A stretch of 24,230 nucleotides of DNA from an uncultured Bacteroidales bacterium (GTDB taxonomy: Bacteria > Bacteroidota > Bacteroidia > Bacteroidales > Bacteroidaceae). Below, in pieces: positions 1 to 8,386 of the stretch. The notes under the pieces were generated by a model that did no database searches, had not been told where the DNA came from, and worked only from the letters and a program-made list of their open reading frames with translations. Position 1 is the first letter of the stretch, and every line of letters starts with the position of its first letter. The stretch covers positions 1 through 24,230 of the forward strand of contig CALCYA010000075.1 in assembly GCA_937906165.1 (NCBI GenBank), given 5' to 3'. Position numbers and translations under genes: made by a program.

Positions 1-57
1 GGATTTAAGGCAAACGAAACAACAAAAAGCCTTTTCAGCCTCAAATACAAGAGAACC

Positions 58-906
58 TTAGACAAGAGTCACCGCCTTCACCTCTATGGGATGATTGAGG
101 AACAACGACGCCTGGTCGCCGAACTTTCCGTCAGACTCTGTTGTACAGAAGAGTGTATTGCCGTGCTTTGTACAGAGGGCATCCATTTCGGGATGGTTCT
201 TCAGGTACTGCTCGAGAGACTCGGCAACCGCTGCACCTTGGGTGATAAGCTTGACGTTTTCAGGTGTGTACTTACGTATCTTCTCAAAAAGGATGGGATA
301 ATGCGTGCAACCCAGGATTATCGTATCGATCTCCGGGTCACGGGCGAGCAACCTCTCTACGTGGCGTTTCACAAAATAATCTGCACCGTCGCTGTCGTAT
401 TCATTGGTCTCGACAAGTGGCACCCAAATGGGGCAGGCCTCACCCGTCACCTCAATATCAGGGAAGAGTTTACGTATCTCCAACGGATAAGAGTGTGACC
501 TTATTGTACCTTCTGTGGCAAGCACACCCACATGGCGGCTCTTCGTAGCATCACCGATGCATTCCACAGTAGGACGTATGATGCCTAGAACCCTACGGTT
601 AGGATCAAGCGATGGAATGTCGACCTGCTGTATTGTACGCAAAGCCTTGGCCGAAGCTGTGTTACAAGCCAATATAACAAGCTGGCACCCCTGCTGGAAA
701 AGATAACGCACTGCCTGACGTGTGAACTCATATACGACATCGAAAGAGCGCGTACCATAAGGGGTACGGGCATTGTCACCCAGATAGATATAATCATATT
801 GAGGCAACCGCTTACGTATCTCGTCATAGATTGTCAGACCACCATAGCCGGAATCAAAGATTCCGATAGGGCCGGCATCCTTTGAAAGCTGCAAAAAATC
901 ACTCAT
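58..906 (-). CDS. murI: Glutamate racemase
   Basis: Converts L-glutamate to D-glutamate in the cytoplasm for peptidoglycan precursors. The 282-residue protein has the family's usual length plus a slightly long N-terminus. Visible motifs are GIFDSGYGGLT (residues 15-25, Asp18 and Ser19), DNARTPYG (44-51), ACNTAS with catalytic Cys81, and LGCTHYP with the second catalytic Cys200 and His202. Both cysteines of the two-base racemisation mechanism are therefore present, and the enzyme should be active. It is the last gene of the uppS-bamA-ompH operon seen in this window, starting 24 bp after the third ompH stop, a neighbourhood common in Bacteroidales. Nothing coding is visible in the 57 bp beyond its stop. 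Family assignment is very secure. Confidence 0.97.
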   Translation of the reverse strand: MSDFLQLSKDAGPIGIFDSGYGGLTIYDEIRKRLPQYDYIYLGDNARTPYGTRSFDVVYEFTRQAVRYLFQQGCQLVILACNTASAKALRTIQQVDIPSLDPNRRVLGIIRPTVECIGDATKSRHVGVLATEGTIRSHSYPLEIRKLFPDIEVTGEACPIWVPLVETNEYDSDGADYFVKRHVERLLARDPEIDTIILGCTHYPILFEKIRKYTPENVKLITQGAAVAESLEQYLKNHPEMDALCTKHGNTLFCTTESDGKFGDQASLFLNHPIEVKAVTLV

Positions 907-930
907 TGCTGACAGTTTATTATAATCACG

Positions 931-1680
931 TTATTTCTTTTCTTCCTTATCTTCTACCGATTCTACAACTGAATTTATGGAATCGGCGAGAGAATCAGTA
1001 GCCACTGTTATGCTGTCCGATACAGCCTCAATCGGGTCTACAGCAACGGAGATACTGTCTGTAGCAACCTTTACTGAGTCAGTAGCAACTGTGACGACAT
1101 CCGTTGCCACCTTTACAACATCAGTAGCTACAGGAGGTTCCACATCCTCGGCACACTCTGTTACCTCGGGCTTCTCTATCACAGGGTTCAGAATCTCATC
1201 AATGACAGCGTCAGTTATCTCCACCCCAATATTAGGATTCACATAACGGAGCTTTACTTCATCGCTGTTGATGGCGTATGCCAAATCCTTGCGCAGACAT
1301 ACCTTTTCAAGCGCGGCATCAACCGTTGCATTATGCGGTGACAGGAGCGAATCCTTTGCCTGCTTTAGCCACTGTTTCAGCTGATCGCGGAAAAGCACGC
1401 TGTTATCGACCATCTGCTGCAGTTCTTTCTGCCTTTTGCGTAGAATCAGTTCAGGAAAGTCCTGCTGACCATCAAGAAAGGCCACATATTTGCGTGTAAG
1501 TTCTTGCTCGTTGCGTTCAATCTCCGCATCGCAACGCTGCTTTAGGAGTTCATACTCAGCGATGGACTCACGATAGCCGGGAACACTCTCAAGAGCCTCG
1601 CTATGGCTGTAAAAGGCAAACTTGTTCTGTGCCACCGACAAGAGGGGGAACAACAATAGAATCAACAATATCTTGCGCAT
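931..1680 (-). CDS. OmpH/Skp-family periplasmic protein with heptapeptide-repeat tail
   Basis: This is the third of three consecutive OmpH/Skp-like proteins downstream of bamA. Skp homologues are periplasmic chaperones that hold unfolded outer-membrane proteins for BamA. A signal peptide is seen (residues 1-17, hydrophobic core after MRK, cleavage probably after SVA before Gln18). It is followed by a charged Glu/Gln/Arg/Lys-rich helical section (about 40-115) typical of the tentacles, then a short alpha/beta part. At 249 residues it is about 75 longer than its neighbours. The extra length is an acidic, Ser/Thr-rich tail made of seven-residue units of the type VATDSVK (184-232), ending EDKEEKK. 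I know of no such tail in canonical Skp; it may be a periplasmic spacer. A 97-bp gap with a GC-rich hairpin separates it from the preceding ompH. OmpH membership is likely but weaker than for the two paralogues. Confidence 0.8.
   Translation of the reverse strand: MRKILLILLLFPLLSVAQNKFAFYSHSEALESVPGYRESIAEYELLKQRCDAEIERNEQELTRKYVAFLDGQQDFPELILRKRQKELQQMVDNSVLFRDQLKQWLKQAKDSLLSPHNATVDAALEKVCLRKDLAYAINSDEVKLRYVNPNIGVEITDAVIDEILNPVIEKPEVTECAEDVEPPVATDVVKVATDVVTVATDSVKVATDSISVAVDPIEAVSDSITVATDSLADSINSVVESVEDKEEKK
985..1131 (-). repeat. Seven 21-bp coding repeats (heptapeptide VATD-S/V-V/I-x)
   Basis: In the third OmpH-like gene, residues 184-232 read as seven consecutive heptads: VATDVVK, VATDVVT, VATDSVK, VATDSIS, VAVDPIE, AVSDSIT, VATDSLA. 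A weaker eighth, DSINSVV, follows. Asp at position 4 is invariant in the seven. The 21-bp DNA units have diverged considerably at synonymous sites while the peptide pattern is kept, which suggests an old expansion held by selection rather than recent slippage. Confidence 0.9.
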
Positions 1681-1735
1681 ATCAACAAAATCTTTTAGAG
1701 ACAGGGCACGCAGCCCGACAATCTAAACAAATAGA

Positions 1736-1756
1736 GGGGGATTTAAACCATCCCCC
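1736..1756 (-). other. GC-rich hairpin between second and third ompH
   Basis: GGGGGAT (1736-1742) and ATCCCCC (1750-1756) form a perfect 7-bp stem with a 7-nt loop, in the only sizeable gap (1681-1777) of the ompH cluster. On the transcribed strand it is followed by TCTATTTGTTT, a poor U-tract. It may be an attenuator, RNA-processing or stability element rather than a full terminator. Confidence 0.45.
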
Positions 1757-1777
1757 ACTATTATAATTCAAACATAA

Positions 1778-2299
1778 TTACTTTGCGGGAACAGCGTTTG
1801 CCGGAATACCGAGCTTTGTGCGGAGCTTTGCTGTAACGTCCTCACAGAGAGTCTTGCTGATGTAGGGGACACCACCTGCAAGGTCAAAGATGCATACATA
1901 ACCACCGTCACGGCCTACTGCATCAAGAGCATCACGGAGCTTGCCCTGGATAGCAATCATCTCCTGCTGCTCTGCCTGAGCAAGAGACTGCTGCAACTCC
2001 CGGCTTGCCTCCTGAAGGCGCTGCTCCATCTGAAGCAACTCCTCATAACGACGCTTGAGGATATTCTCGGGAACTGAATCCTGCTGGAGCTTCTCAAACT
2101 CTGTGCCCTTCTTCTCGAGCTCAGTGCGCATAGCATTGAAATCGTTTGTGTATGTTTTCTCAAGGTCCTGAAGCTTCTTCTGGGCCTTTGAGAACTCAGG
2201 CATCAACTGAATCAACTCTGCAGAGTTCATATAACCGAACTTCTGCGCAAGCATGCTCATTGGAGCAAGCAACATAATTACAATCAAAAACTTTTTCAT
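1778..2299 (-). CDS. OmpH/Skp-family periplasmic chaperone
   Basis: Predicted periplasmic holdase for outer-membrane proteins on their way to BamA. The signal peptide spans about residues 1-18 (MKKFLIVIMLLAPMSMLAQ, cut before Gln19). Then come the family's FGYMNSAELIQLMPEF opening, a long Gln/Glu/Lys-rich coiled-coil section (about 38-120, with many Gln repeats such as REELQQSLAQAEQQE-like spacing) and a C-terminal GGYVCIFDLAGGVPYIS strand region matching the OmpH core. The 173-residue length is normal. It is the second of three tandem paralogues, 40 bp after the first, and sequence divergence between them argues for distinct clients or hetero-oligomers. Co-transcription with bamA supports the role. 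Which copy is the functional equivalent of E. coli Skp cannot be told from sequence. Confidence 0.9.
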   Translation of the reverse strand: MKKFLIVIMLLAPMSMLAQKFGYMNSAELIQLMPEFSKAQKKLQDLEKTYTNDFNAMRTELEKKGTEFEKLQQDSVPENILKRRYEELLQMEQRLQEASRELQQSLAQAEQQEMIAIQGKLRDALDAVGRDGGYVCIFDLAGGVPYISKTLCEDVTAKLRTKLGIPANAVPAK

Positions 2300-2339
2300 T
2301 TTCTTAAAATTTTATATTAAACATTTGATTATTCGCATT

Positions 2340-2855
2340 TTAATCGGCATAGCCGAGCTTTGTAAGCACCTCGCCGCTGATATCGATTGAAGGAGAGGCA
2401 TAGATTATGCTCACTGCAGAAGCACGGTCAATGACCATTGAGTACTTCTTTACCTCACATATCTCTTTTACCGCATTGTATATCTCGTCCTGGATTGGTG
2501 CCATAAGACTCTCGCGTTTCTTGTAGAACTCGCCCTGTGGTCCGAAGTACTGGCGTTTGAGTTCGCTTGCCTCCTTCTCCTTGGCAAGGATAGCCTCTTC
2601 ACGGCTTGTACGCTGCTCATCGGAAAGGAAAGCCGATTCGCTCTGATACTTCTTGTACATAGACTCAGCCTCGAGCACAATCTCGTCAATCTCGCCTTGC
2701 CAACGCTTTGACTGCTGGTTCAGCTGTTCGTTGGCACGCTCATATGCGGGAATGTTCTTGAGGATATACTCCATATCGACAAGCGCATATTTCTGCGCCT
2801 GCGCACCTGCAAAGGCAATGCAGGCAAAAGCAATGGTAAACAACAGTTTCTTCAT
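2340..2855 (-). CDS. OmpH/Skp-family periplasmic chaperone
   Basis: First OmpH/Skp paralogue, starting 20 bp after the bamA stop and so almost certainly co-transcribed with it. The signal peptide is residues 1-20 (hydrophobic run FTIAFACIAFAG, cleavage AQA before Gln21). The mature part opens KYALVDMEYILKNIPAYERA, the typical OmpH pattern in which a strand is followed by a helix. A charged coiled-coil follows (about 45-120), then the closing strand KYSMVIDRASAVSIIYASP. At 171 residues it has standard family length. Known family role: trimeric jellyfish-shaped chaperones that prevent aggregation of barrel proteins in the periplasm. Assignment is secure at family level; no gene symbol is given because three paralogues compete for it. 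Confidence 0.92.
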   Translation of the reverse strand: MKKLLFTIAFACIAFAGAQAQKYALVDMEYILKNIPAYERANEQLNQQSKRWQGEIDEIVLEAESMYKKYQSESAFLSDEQRTSREEAILAKEKEASELKRQYFGPQGEFYKKRESLMAPIQDEIYNAVKEICEVKKYSMVIDRASAVSIIYASPSIDISGEVLTKLGYAD

Positions 2856-2875
2856 AACTACAATCGTTTAAGTGA

Positions 2876-5533
2876 TTAGAATTCCTGTCCCAGGATAAAG
2901 TGGAAGTGGCTTCCACCGTACTGTGACGAACCGAACACATTATCAAAACCGTAAGCCCAGTCAAGACCTACGAGACCTATCATCTGCAAGTATATACGTA
3001 CGCCCACACCGGCACTGCGCTTGAGGTCGAAGAGGTTGAACTTTGAAGCATCGTTCCATGCGTTACCGCCCTCTACAAAGGCAAGACCATAGATTGTGGT
3101 AGAGCTCTGCAACATGAACGGGAAACGGAGCTCAAGGCCAAGGCGTGTATAAGCGTAACCCTCGTAACCGTAAGGTGTAAGACTACCGTTCTCGTAACCA
3201 CGCAGAGCAATCATATCGGTAGCATAATTATATGAATAACCGCTCATACCGTCACCGCCCACATAGAATGTCTCAAACGGAGACTTCTTGTTCCTGTCGT
3301 AGCTGCCCAGAATACCGAAATCGGCACGGGTCATGAGCACAAGATTATGCTTGCCCTCGGTGAGCGAGGTATATGTCTTGCTGCGGAACTTGATCTTGTA
3401 ATACTCAATCCATTTGTGTTTCTCGCGCAACTCGTCCTTGTAAGTGGGGGTACCAGGAGTCTTCGCGAGGTTCGCATAGTCCTTGCCGTCCCACAACGAA
3501 TAAGGGGGTGTTGCAGAAGCCACCAACGAGAACTCCGATCCTTCACGTGGGAAGAAGGGGTTCATGATTGTGTTGCGGCCAAGCGACAATGTAAGGTTGA
3601 CATTGTTACAGTTACCGTCAGTAATGAGGAAGTACTGCCAGTCCTTGAGAGAGTACATCTGGTAGTTGAGCTCAGCCGACAAAGTGAAATTGTCATCGGG
3701 CCACTGCAGACGGCGTCCCCAACCTATCGAGACACCATACATCTTTATATACTTGTCAGGATCATAATATGACGACATATTGTTGTAGCCATAGCCTCCG
3801 TTATAGTTTCCGTAACCATACAGATAGTTCGTATAGTTGTTGTAGTATGCCGAGTTATAGTAGCTGTCGGCAACGTCGGTCTGTATTGACATGAATGCAG
3901 ATACAGAGAATGAGTTCGGGCGCTTGCGGCCGAACCACGGGTCGAAGAACGATATGCTGTAAGACTGGTAGTAGCGTCCGTTGGACTGCGCGCTGATGGT
4001 AAGTGTCTGACCGTCGCCCTGCGGGATGAAGCCACGACGCAATGCTTTCTTCTTGAACATGTTGCGCATTGAGAAGTTCGTGAACTTCAACGAGAGTTTA
4101 CCGATGACACCGGTCTGTCCCCAACCGGCAGAGACCTCAATCTGGTCGCTGCTCTTCGTCTGCAACTTCCAGTTCATATCCACCGTGCCGTTTGTGGGGT
4201 TAGGCACCACGCCCGGATCAATAGTCTCAGGGTCAAAGTGTCCCATATTCGCAATCTGACGGAATGAACGTTCAAGGGCATCCATTGAGAAGAGACTACC
4301 CGGCAAGGTGTAGAGCTCACGGCGCACAACCTCCTCATAGAGGCGGTCATTACCAGAGATTGTCACCCTGTCTATCGTTGCTTGGACACCTTCTACCATA
4401 CGCAGCTCGAGGTCGACAGAATCATTCTCGATGCGTGCCTCGGTTGGAATTACATTGAAGAAGACGTAACCCTCATTATAATAAAGGTTCTTTATGGCAT
4501 CCTCATCAAACAGCAAGCGATCTTCAAGTTCCTTCTGGTTATATACATCACCTGCCTTCAGACGCAATGCATAGTCAAGGTAAGCGGTAGAGAACACACT
4601 GTTACCCACCCACTTGATACTGCGGATGTGGTACTTGTTGCCCTCTTCTATTCCAAGATAGATATCCACACTGCTGTCGTCAAACATCACAACACTATCC
4701 TTGACAATGCGGGCATCGCGGTAGCCCTGCTCGTTGTAACGCTCAAGAATCTTCTCCTTGTCCTCGGCATAACGCTCCTCGGTGAATTTCTTTGAACGGA
4801 AGATTGCATGCCACAGATTGTCCAGACGGGTCTTCTCGCGTGTCTTCTTCATCGCATATCTGACTTTCTTCTCGGGAAGGGCATCCGTACCATCAATATA
4901 AATACGGTGTACCTTTATCTTGTCCTTCTTGTCAATCTCCACATCAACTATAACACGGTTGTCACCGGTTACATCGGGACGCTGGACCACCTTGACCTCA
5001 GCATTTTTATATCCCTTATCATCGTAGTAGTTCTTGATTATCTTTGTTGCACGGTCAATGATATCAGGGGTAATCTGGTTACCCTTGATGATACCTATCT
5101 TGAGCTGGAGATCCTCTTTCTCACTCTTCTTTACACCCAGAATATTCAACTGCGATACACGCGGACGCTGGTTGAGCGCAATACCTATATATATATCATT
5201 GCCCTTTATACTATCGGCTGTTATGACAACATCCTCAAAAAGGCCATGCTTCCAGAAGCGTTTGATGGCATCTGTAACGGCATCGCCTGGAACGGCAATG
5301 ACATCACCTACAGAGAGGCCCGAAATACCTATCACCACAGCAGGCTCAAGATTATCGACTCCGGAAAGATTTATTCCGGCAATCCTGTATTTCGGTGGAT
5401 TGTTGGTATAAAGTATTGTCGGTTTTTCTATTGTCTGCTGCGCCGACACCGCGACTGCACAAAAGGCTACCGCCGCCAGCAGCAACATTCTCAAAGAGTG
5501 GAAATATCTCATCTTTTTCTGTTTTTTCATCAT
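2876..5533 (-). CDS. bamA: Outer-membrane protein assembly factor BamA
   Basis: Central Omp85-family subunit of the BAM complex, which folds barrels into the outer membrane. It has 885 residues. After a signal peptide (about 1-31, ending VAVSA before Gln) come consecutive POTRA domains with typical phrases such as RIAGINLSGVDNLEP, HRIYIDGTDALPEKK, YHIRSIKWVGNSVFS and ATIDRVTISGNDRLYE. A 16-stranded barrel follows, starting near QIEVSAGWGQTGVIGKLSLK. The chain ends in HFHFILGQEF, the aromatic C-terminal signal of outer-membrane barrels. An unusually Tyr/Asn/Gly-rich stretch (about 555-590) should lie in a surface loop. Two Met codons open the gene; the first overlaps the uppS stop (ATGATGA), implying translational coupling. 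The next genes are ompH chaperones that would deliver its clients. Confidence 0.96.
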   Translation of the reverse strand: MMKKQKKMRYFHSLRMLLLAAVAFCAVAVSAQQTIEKPTILYTNNPPKYRIAGINLSGVDNLEPAVVIGISGLSVGDVIAVPGDAVTDAIKRFWKHGLFEDVVITADSIKGNDIYIGIALNQRPRVSQLNILGVKKSEKEDLQLKIGIIKGNQITPDIIDRATKIIKNYYDDKGYKNAEVKVVQRPDVTGDNRVIVDVEIDKKDKIKVHRIYIDGTDALPEKKVRYAMKKTREKTRLDNLWHAIFRSKKFTEERYAEDKEKILERYNEQGYRDARIVKDSVVMFDDSSVDIYLGIEEGNKYHIRSIKWVGNSVFSTAYLDYALRLKAGDVYNQKELEDRLLFDEDAIKNLYYNEGYVFFNVIPTEARIENDSVDLELRMVEGVQATIDRVTISGNDRLYEEVVRRELYTLPGSLFSMDALERSFRQIANMGHFDPETIDPGVVPNPTNGTVDMNWKLQTKSSDQIEVSAGWGQTGVIGKLSLKFTNFSMRNMFKKKALRRGFIPQGDGQTLTISAQSNGRYYQSYSISFFDPWFGRKRPNSFSVSAFMSIQTDVADSYYNSAYYNNYTNYLYGYGNYNGGYGYNNMSSYYDPDKYIKMYGVSIGWGRRLQWPDDNFTLSAELNYQMYSLKDWQYFLITDGNCNNVNLTLSLGRNTIMNPFFPREGSEFSLVASATPPYSLWDGKDYANLAKTPGTPTYKDELREKHKWIEYYKIKFRSKTYTSLTEGKHNLVLMTRADFGILGSYDRNKKSPFETFYVGGDGMSGYSYNYATDMIALRGYENGSLTPYGYEGYAYTRLGLELRFPFMLQSSTTIYGLAFVEGGNAWNDASKFNLFDLKRSAGVGVRIYLQMIGLVGLDWAYGFDNVFGSSQYGGSHFHFILGQEF

Positions 5534-6282
5534 TTTTCTTCGTTTGTTACCTGCTCACCGGTCAAACCGTAACGACGCTGACGGTGCTGATATTCATACA
5601 CAGCCTTATGCAACTGTTCATTATCGAAATCCGGCCACAGGACCTCTGTAAAATAGAGCTCGGAATAAGCGGCCTGCCACAGGAGGAAGTTGCTCAAACG
5701 CACCTCTTTGCCTGTACGGATGAGCAGGTCCGGATCGGGCATGAAGTTTGTCGTAAGTTCCTGGGAAATCATCTTCTCATCAATATCTTCCACTGCAACC
5801 TCGCCAGCCTTGGCCTTGCGTGCCAAAGAGCGCACAGCCTCGGTGATTTCCCATTTTGCAGAATAGCTGAGAGCAAGTACAAGTGTCATGCGGTCATTGC
5901 CTGCGGTACGTGCGATACACGCCTCAAGGCGTTCACGCACCTTATCGGGTAAAAGGCTCATATCACCGATGACTCTGAAACCGACATTGTTCTTTACAAA
6001 AATCTCCTCCTCTATCTGCTCAAAGAGCAACGCCATAAGCGCAGCCACTTCTGCTGCCGGACGGTTCCAGTTCTCGGTTGAAAAAGTATATAGAGTCAGG
6101 TATCGTACACCCATACGGACACAATTCTCGACAAGGCTGCGGACAGTTGCAGCTCCCGCCTGATGTCCCTCGGCACGCTCTTTACCGCGCAACTGCGCCC
6201 AGCGGCCATTGCCGTCCATTATTATCGCAATGTGCTGCGGGATATTATTGCGGTCAATCTGTTCAATGTAGTTCATAGTCAC
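5530..6282 (-). CDS. uppS: Isoprenyl (undecaprenyl diphosphate) synthase
   Basis: Cis-prenyltransferase that extends farnesyl diphosphate with isopentenyl units to the C55 carrier lipid used for peptidoglycan and surface polysaccharides. The 250-residue length is normal. Signature motifs are IAIIMDGNGRWAQLRG (18-33; Asp23 binds Mg and starts catalysis), the conserved Arg/Gly/His segment GKERAEGHQAGA, YLTLYTFSTENW, and near the C-terminus DPDLLIRTGKEVRLSNFLLW followed by the YSELYF and LWPDFD elements. The start could be Met1 or Met3; neither choice alters the domain. It begins 5 bp after the upstream barrel gene and overlaps bamA by 4 bp, so it sits in the middle of the operon. Assignment is secure. 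Confidence 0.97.
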   Translation of the reverse strand: MTMNYIEQIDRNNIPQHIAIIMDGNGRWAQLRGKERAEGHQAGAATVRSLVENCVRMGVRYLTLYTFSTENWNRPAAEVAALMALLFEQIEEEIFVKNNVGFRVIGDMSLLPDKVRERLEACIARTAGNDRMTLVLALSYSAKWEITEAVRSLARKAKAGEVAVEDIDEKMISQELTTNFMPDPDLLIRTGKEVRLSNFLLWQAAYSELYFTEVLWPDFDNEQLHKAVYEYQHRQRRYGLTGEQVTNEEK

Positions 6283-6287
6283 TAATT

Positions 6288-6989
6288 CTAATTATTGCAT
6301 TTCCTGTATTTAGGAGATAAGTCATAAGTTACTGATATTGACAAGAAAGAGTAGCTGTCCTTGTTCTTGAAGCCGCTGCTTTTTATGCCATACGGGTCAC
6401 TGAGCACCGGAGCTGTCTCTTTTGTAACATCAAGGTCATCGCTCAGCGTAAAGCGGAACGATAATTCACACCCGAGGTTTATGCGTGGGGCAATCTTATA
6501 CTTCACGCCCAAGCCTACAGGCAAATTCATCGTGAACACATTTTCGGCAGGTTCCGGTGCAAAGGTCATACCTGCACCGGCAAATATATATGGCGCAAGA
6601 CGATGGGTGCGCTTGTAACCCGAGCCGTCGCCATATGCAAAGAAATGACACTCGAACTGCGCGCCCAAATCATACAATGTACGCGAGAAATCAACATCAC
6701 CGCCAGGGAAGCGATTGTCGAAATCGGCCGTACTTCCCGAAATCCTCGCTACCGCAAGGTTTGCCTTCACTGCCAAACGCGGGTTGATATTGTAACGTCC
6801 CACAATACCGCCCATTATGTTCATATTCTTCATCAGCGAACTGTAGTTGGCATCACCATAATAGCTGTTTCCGCCAACCATCACGCCCACTTCATAACGG
6901 TACTCAAGGTTATCGGCACGCACAGCCCCCGCCAGGCACAACATAATTGCACCCGCAAACAGACTGCGTATAAGCCCTTTGTACCCCAT
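6288..6989 (-). CDS. Outer-membrane beta-barrel protein, DUF6089-like
   Basis: A 233-residue exported protein. The signal peptide is about 1-25 (hydrophobic LFAGAIMLCLAGA, cut after VRA). The rest alternates amphipathic strands with Gly/Tyr/Asn turns: EYRYEVGVMVGGNSYYGDA opens the barrel, followed by a RYNINPRLAVKANLAVARI-type strand pair, a Gly-rich YIFAGAGMTF strand and YKIAPRINLGCELSFRF. This pattern matches the small OmpX/OmpA-like barrel proteins annotated as DUF6089 next to uppS-bamA in Bacteroidales. It lies 1 bp after the lipoprotein gene and 5 bp before uppS, so it is translated from the same message. Function is unknown; the operon suggests an envelope-assembly role. Fold is inferred by eye and moderately secure. 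Confidence 0.8.
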   Translation of the reverse strand: MGYKGLIRSLFAGAIMLCLAGAVRADNLEYRYEVGVMVGGNSYYGDANYSSLMKNMNIMGGIVGRYNINPRLAVKANLAVARISGSTADFDNRFPGGDVDFSRTLYDLGAQFECHFFAYGDGSGYKRTHRLAPYIFAGAGMTFAPEPAENVFTMNLPVGLGVKYKIAPRINLGCELSFRFTLSDDLDVTKETAPVLSDPYGIKSSGFKNKDSYSFLSISVTYDLSPKYRKCNN

Positions 6990-6990
6990 T

Positions 6991-8361
6991 TTATCTTTTC
7001 TCGAAACCCAAACGGTTTATGATACCTTTCCAGGCACCGCCATCAGTTCCCGAGTTAATAATCCATATAAAGTTCCTCGAGTCTACTGCCACAGCAAAAG
7101 GAGCATCATTACCTACAAGTTCCTCAGGTATGCGCTGATAGAAACCAGTTGGGATTTTCCAGGTAATACCATTATCCTTGGAAATGTATAAAGAACTCAA
7201 AGAAGCGACTTCCTTACCGCCCACTATACCGGCACCGCCTACGGCATAAAGATAGTCATCATATCTGACTACCGCCAACCCCTCAAGAGCCGGGCACTCA
7301 TACTTGTTCTCCTCGTTCTTGTAACTTGTCCACTTATCCTCGGTAGAAAGCTTGCTCCAGACAGCAGGTTCACCGTTTCTATCCTCCGTTGTGTAACCCA
7401 CAAGCATGTAACGGATTATATTCTTATTATGATTCAACGGATAGGCAGCCAAAGAAACACCATATAGAGGGAATCCTTCGGGAAGCGCCTCGCAGACTGT
7501 AAATGTTGCACCATCTTCACTCCAAAGCACACCCTGACTACCTGCAATCCATAGTTTTCCATCCTCTTCCGAAGCACCTACGATGGCAACCGCGCCTGTA
7601 TCACTTGCAGACAAAGTCCATAGGAGACCATCGGCCGAAGTATAAATATCGCCTTCGGCAACTGCATACAAAGCACCATTGAACAGCTGGATCGTTGAAA
7701 GATCGGTATCGGCAGGCAAACCTGAAACCTGAGAAACTTCCCAAGCAGTGACACCCTCTAAAGCAGTAGACGCCACTGTTGCAGCACCTTTGCCATCCTT
7801 GCCATAAAGGCACATCTTTCCGCCAAGTTCTACAGCACGCACTGGGACAAGCCCTTCGACAGCAGGATACTTGTTCCACACCATTTTCTCAGGATCAACC
7901 TGATGTACATTGATTCTCACAGTGTAGTCTTTGTAGTATTCTGCATTTTCGGAATATATACGCAGTTTACGTGGAGTAGTGAAGTCTACAGAATCAGTTG
8001 TAAGAAGTTGTTCATACGAATCAAGGCTATCCACATAGATTGACGCTACGCCACTCACGACAAACTTAGCAACCACTTTTGAAGTGTTGGTTGCATAAGG
8101 AAGCGAGTCGTTGTTGTAAACCTCGCCCGTAACCTGATTGATTGTAAAGGGGAAGGCCGTCATCTGGACAGTCTTAAGCACAAGTGTATCTTCACCGGTT
8201 GAGGTAAAGGCAGGATATGCAGACCTAATGTTGCTAAGACTGAATGACTTCAGCATTGCATAAGGCGAAAATTCATACTGTTCCTCGTCACTGCTTCCGC
8301 AAGAAACTGCCGCAAAGACCAACGAAAAAAGCGCGAAATATGTTGCAAGATTTCTTTTCAT
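6991..8361 (-). CDS. DUF6242-like exported lipoprotein
   Basis: I place the start at ATG 8361, giving 456 residues. An upstream TTG at 8382 would add seven residues ahead of a signal peptide and lies too close to the -7 box. The N-terminus MKRNLATYFALFSLVFAAVSC is a lipoprotein signal with Cys21, followed by GSSDEEQ; an acidic run just after the cysteine is the known Bacteroidetes surface-export signal. Residues about 28-160 form an Ig-like/strand-rich domain (PYAMLKSFSLSNIRSAYPAF, NNDSLPYATNTSKVVAK). The remainder has repeated Trp/Gly phrases (YTSADGLLWT, LWSEDGATF, YISKDNGITWK) resembling BNR/sialidase-type Asp-box propeller blades. It is first in the envelope operon. I recall the DUF6242 family from this context, but its biochemical function is unknown. 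Confidence 0.8.
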   Translation of the reverse strand: MKRNLATYFALFSLVFAAVSCGSSDEEQYEFSPYAMLKSFSLSNIRSAYPAFTSTGEDTLVLKTVQMTAFPFTINQVTGEVYNNDSLPYATNTSKVVAKFVVSGVASIYVDSLDSYEQLLTTDSVDFTTPRKLRIYSENAEYYKDYTVRINVHQVDPEKMVWNKYPAVEGLVPVRAVELGGKMCLYGKDGKGAATVASTALEGVTAWEVSQVSGLPADTDLSTIQLFNGALYAVAEGDIYTSADGLLWTLSASDTGAVAIVGASEEDGKLWIAGSQGVLWSEDGATFTVCEALPEGFPLYGVSLAAYPLNHNKNIIRYMLVGYTTEDRNGEPAVWSKLSTEDKWTSYKNEENKYECPALEGLAVVRYDDYLYAVGGAGIVGGKEVASLSSLYISKDNGITWKIPTGFYQRIPEELVGNDAPFAVAVDSRNFIWIINSGTDGGAWKGIINRLGFEKR

Positions 8362-8386
8362 GGATTTACATATTACATTCAACTTG

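Noticed and set aside
985..1131. CRISPR array
   Set aside because: The 21-bp units are contiguous coding repeats without spacers and vary at synonymous sites.
977..1246. Ser/Thr/Val-rich plus-strand frame opposite the repeat tail
   Set aside because: It is the antisense image of the 21-bp repeats in the OmpH-like gene, with no start context or domain.
4808..5572. 254-codon plus-strand frame inside bamA
   Set aside because: Antisense to a clear bamA reading frame with the POTRA motifs; composition is that of a shadow frame rich in Ile/Leu/Thr.
8362..8382. TTG start adding seven residues to the DUF6242-like lipoprotein
   Set aside because: It would precede a perfect lipoprotein signal peptide and lies next to the -7 box.
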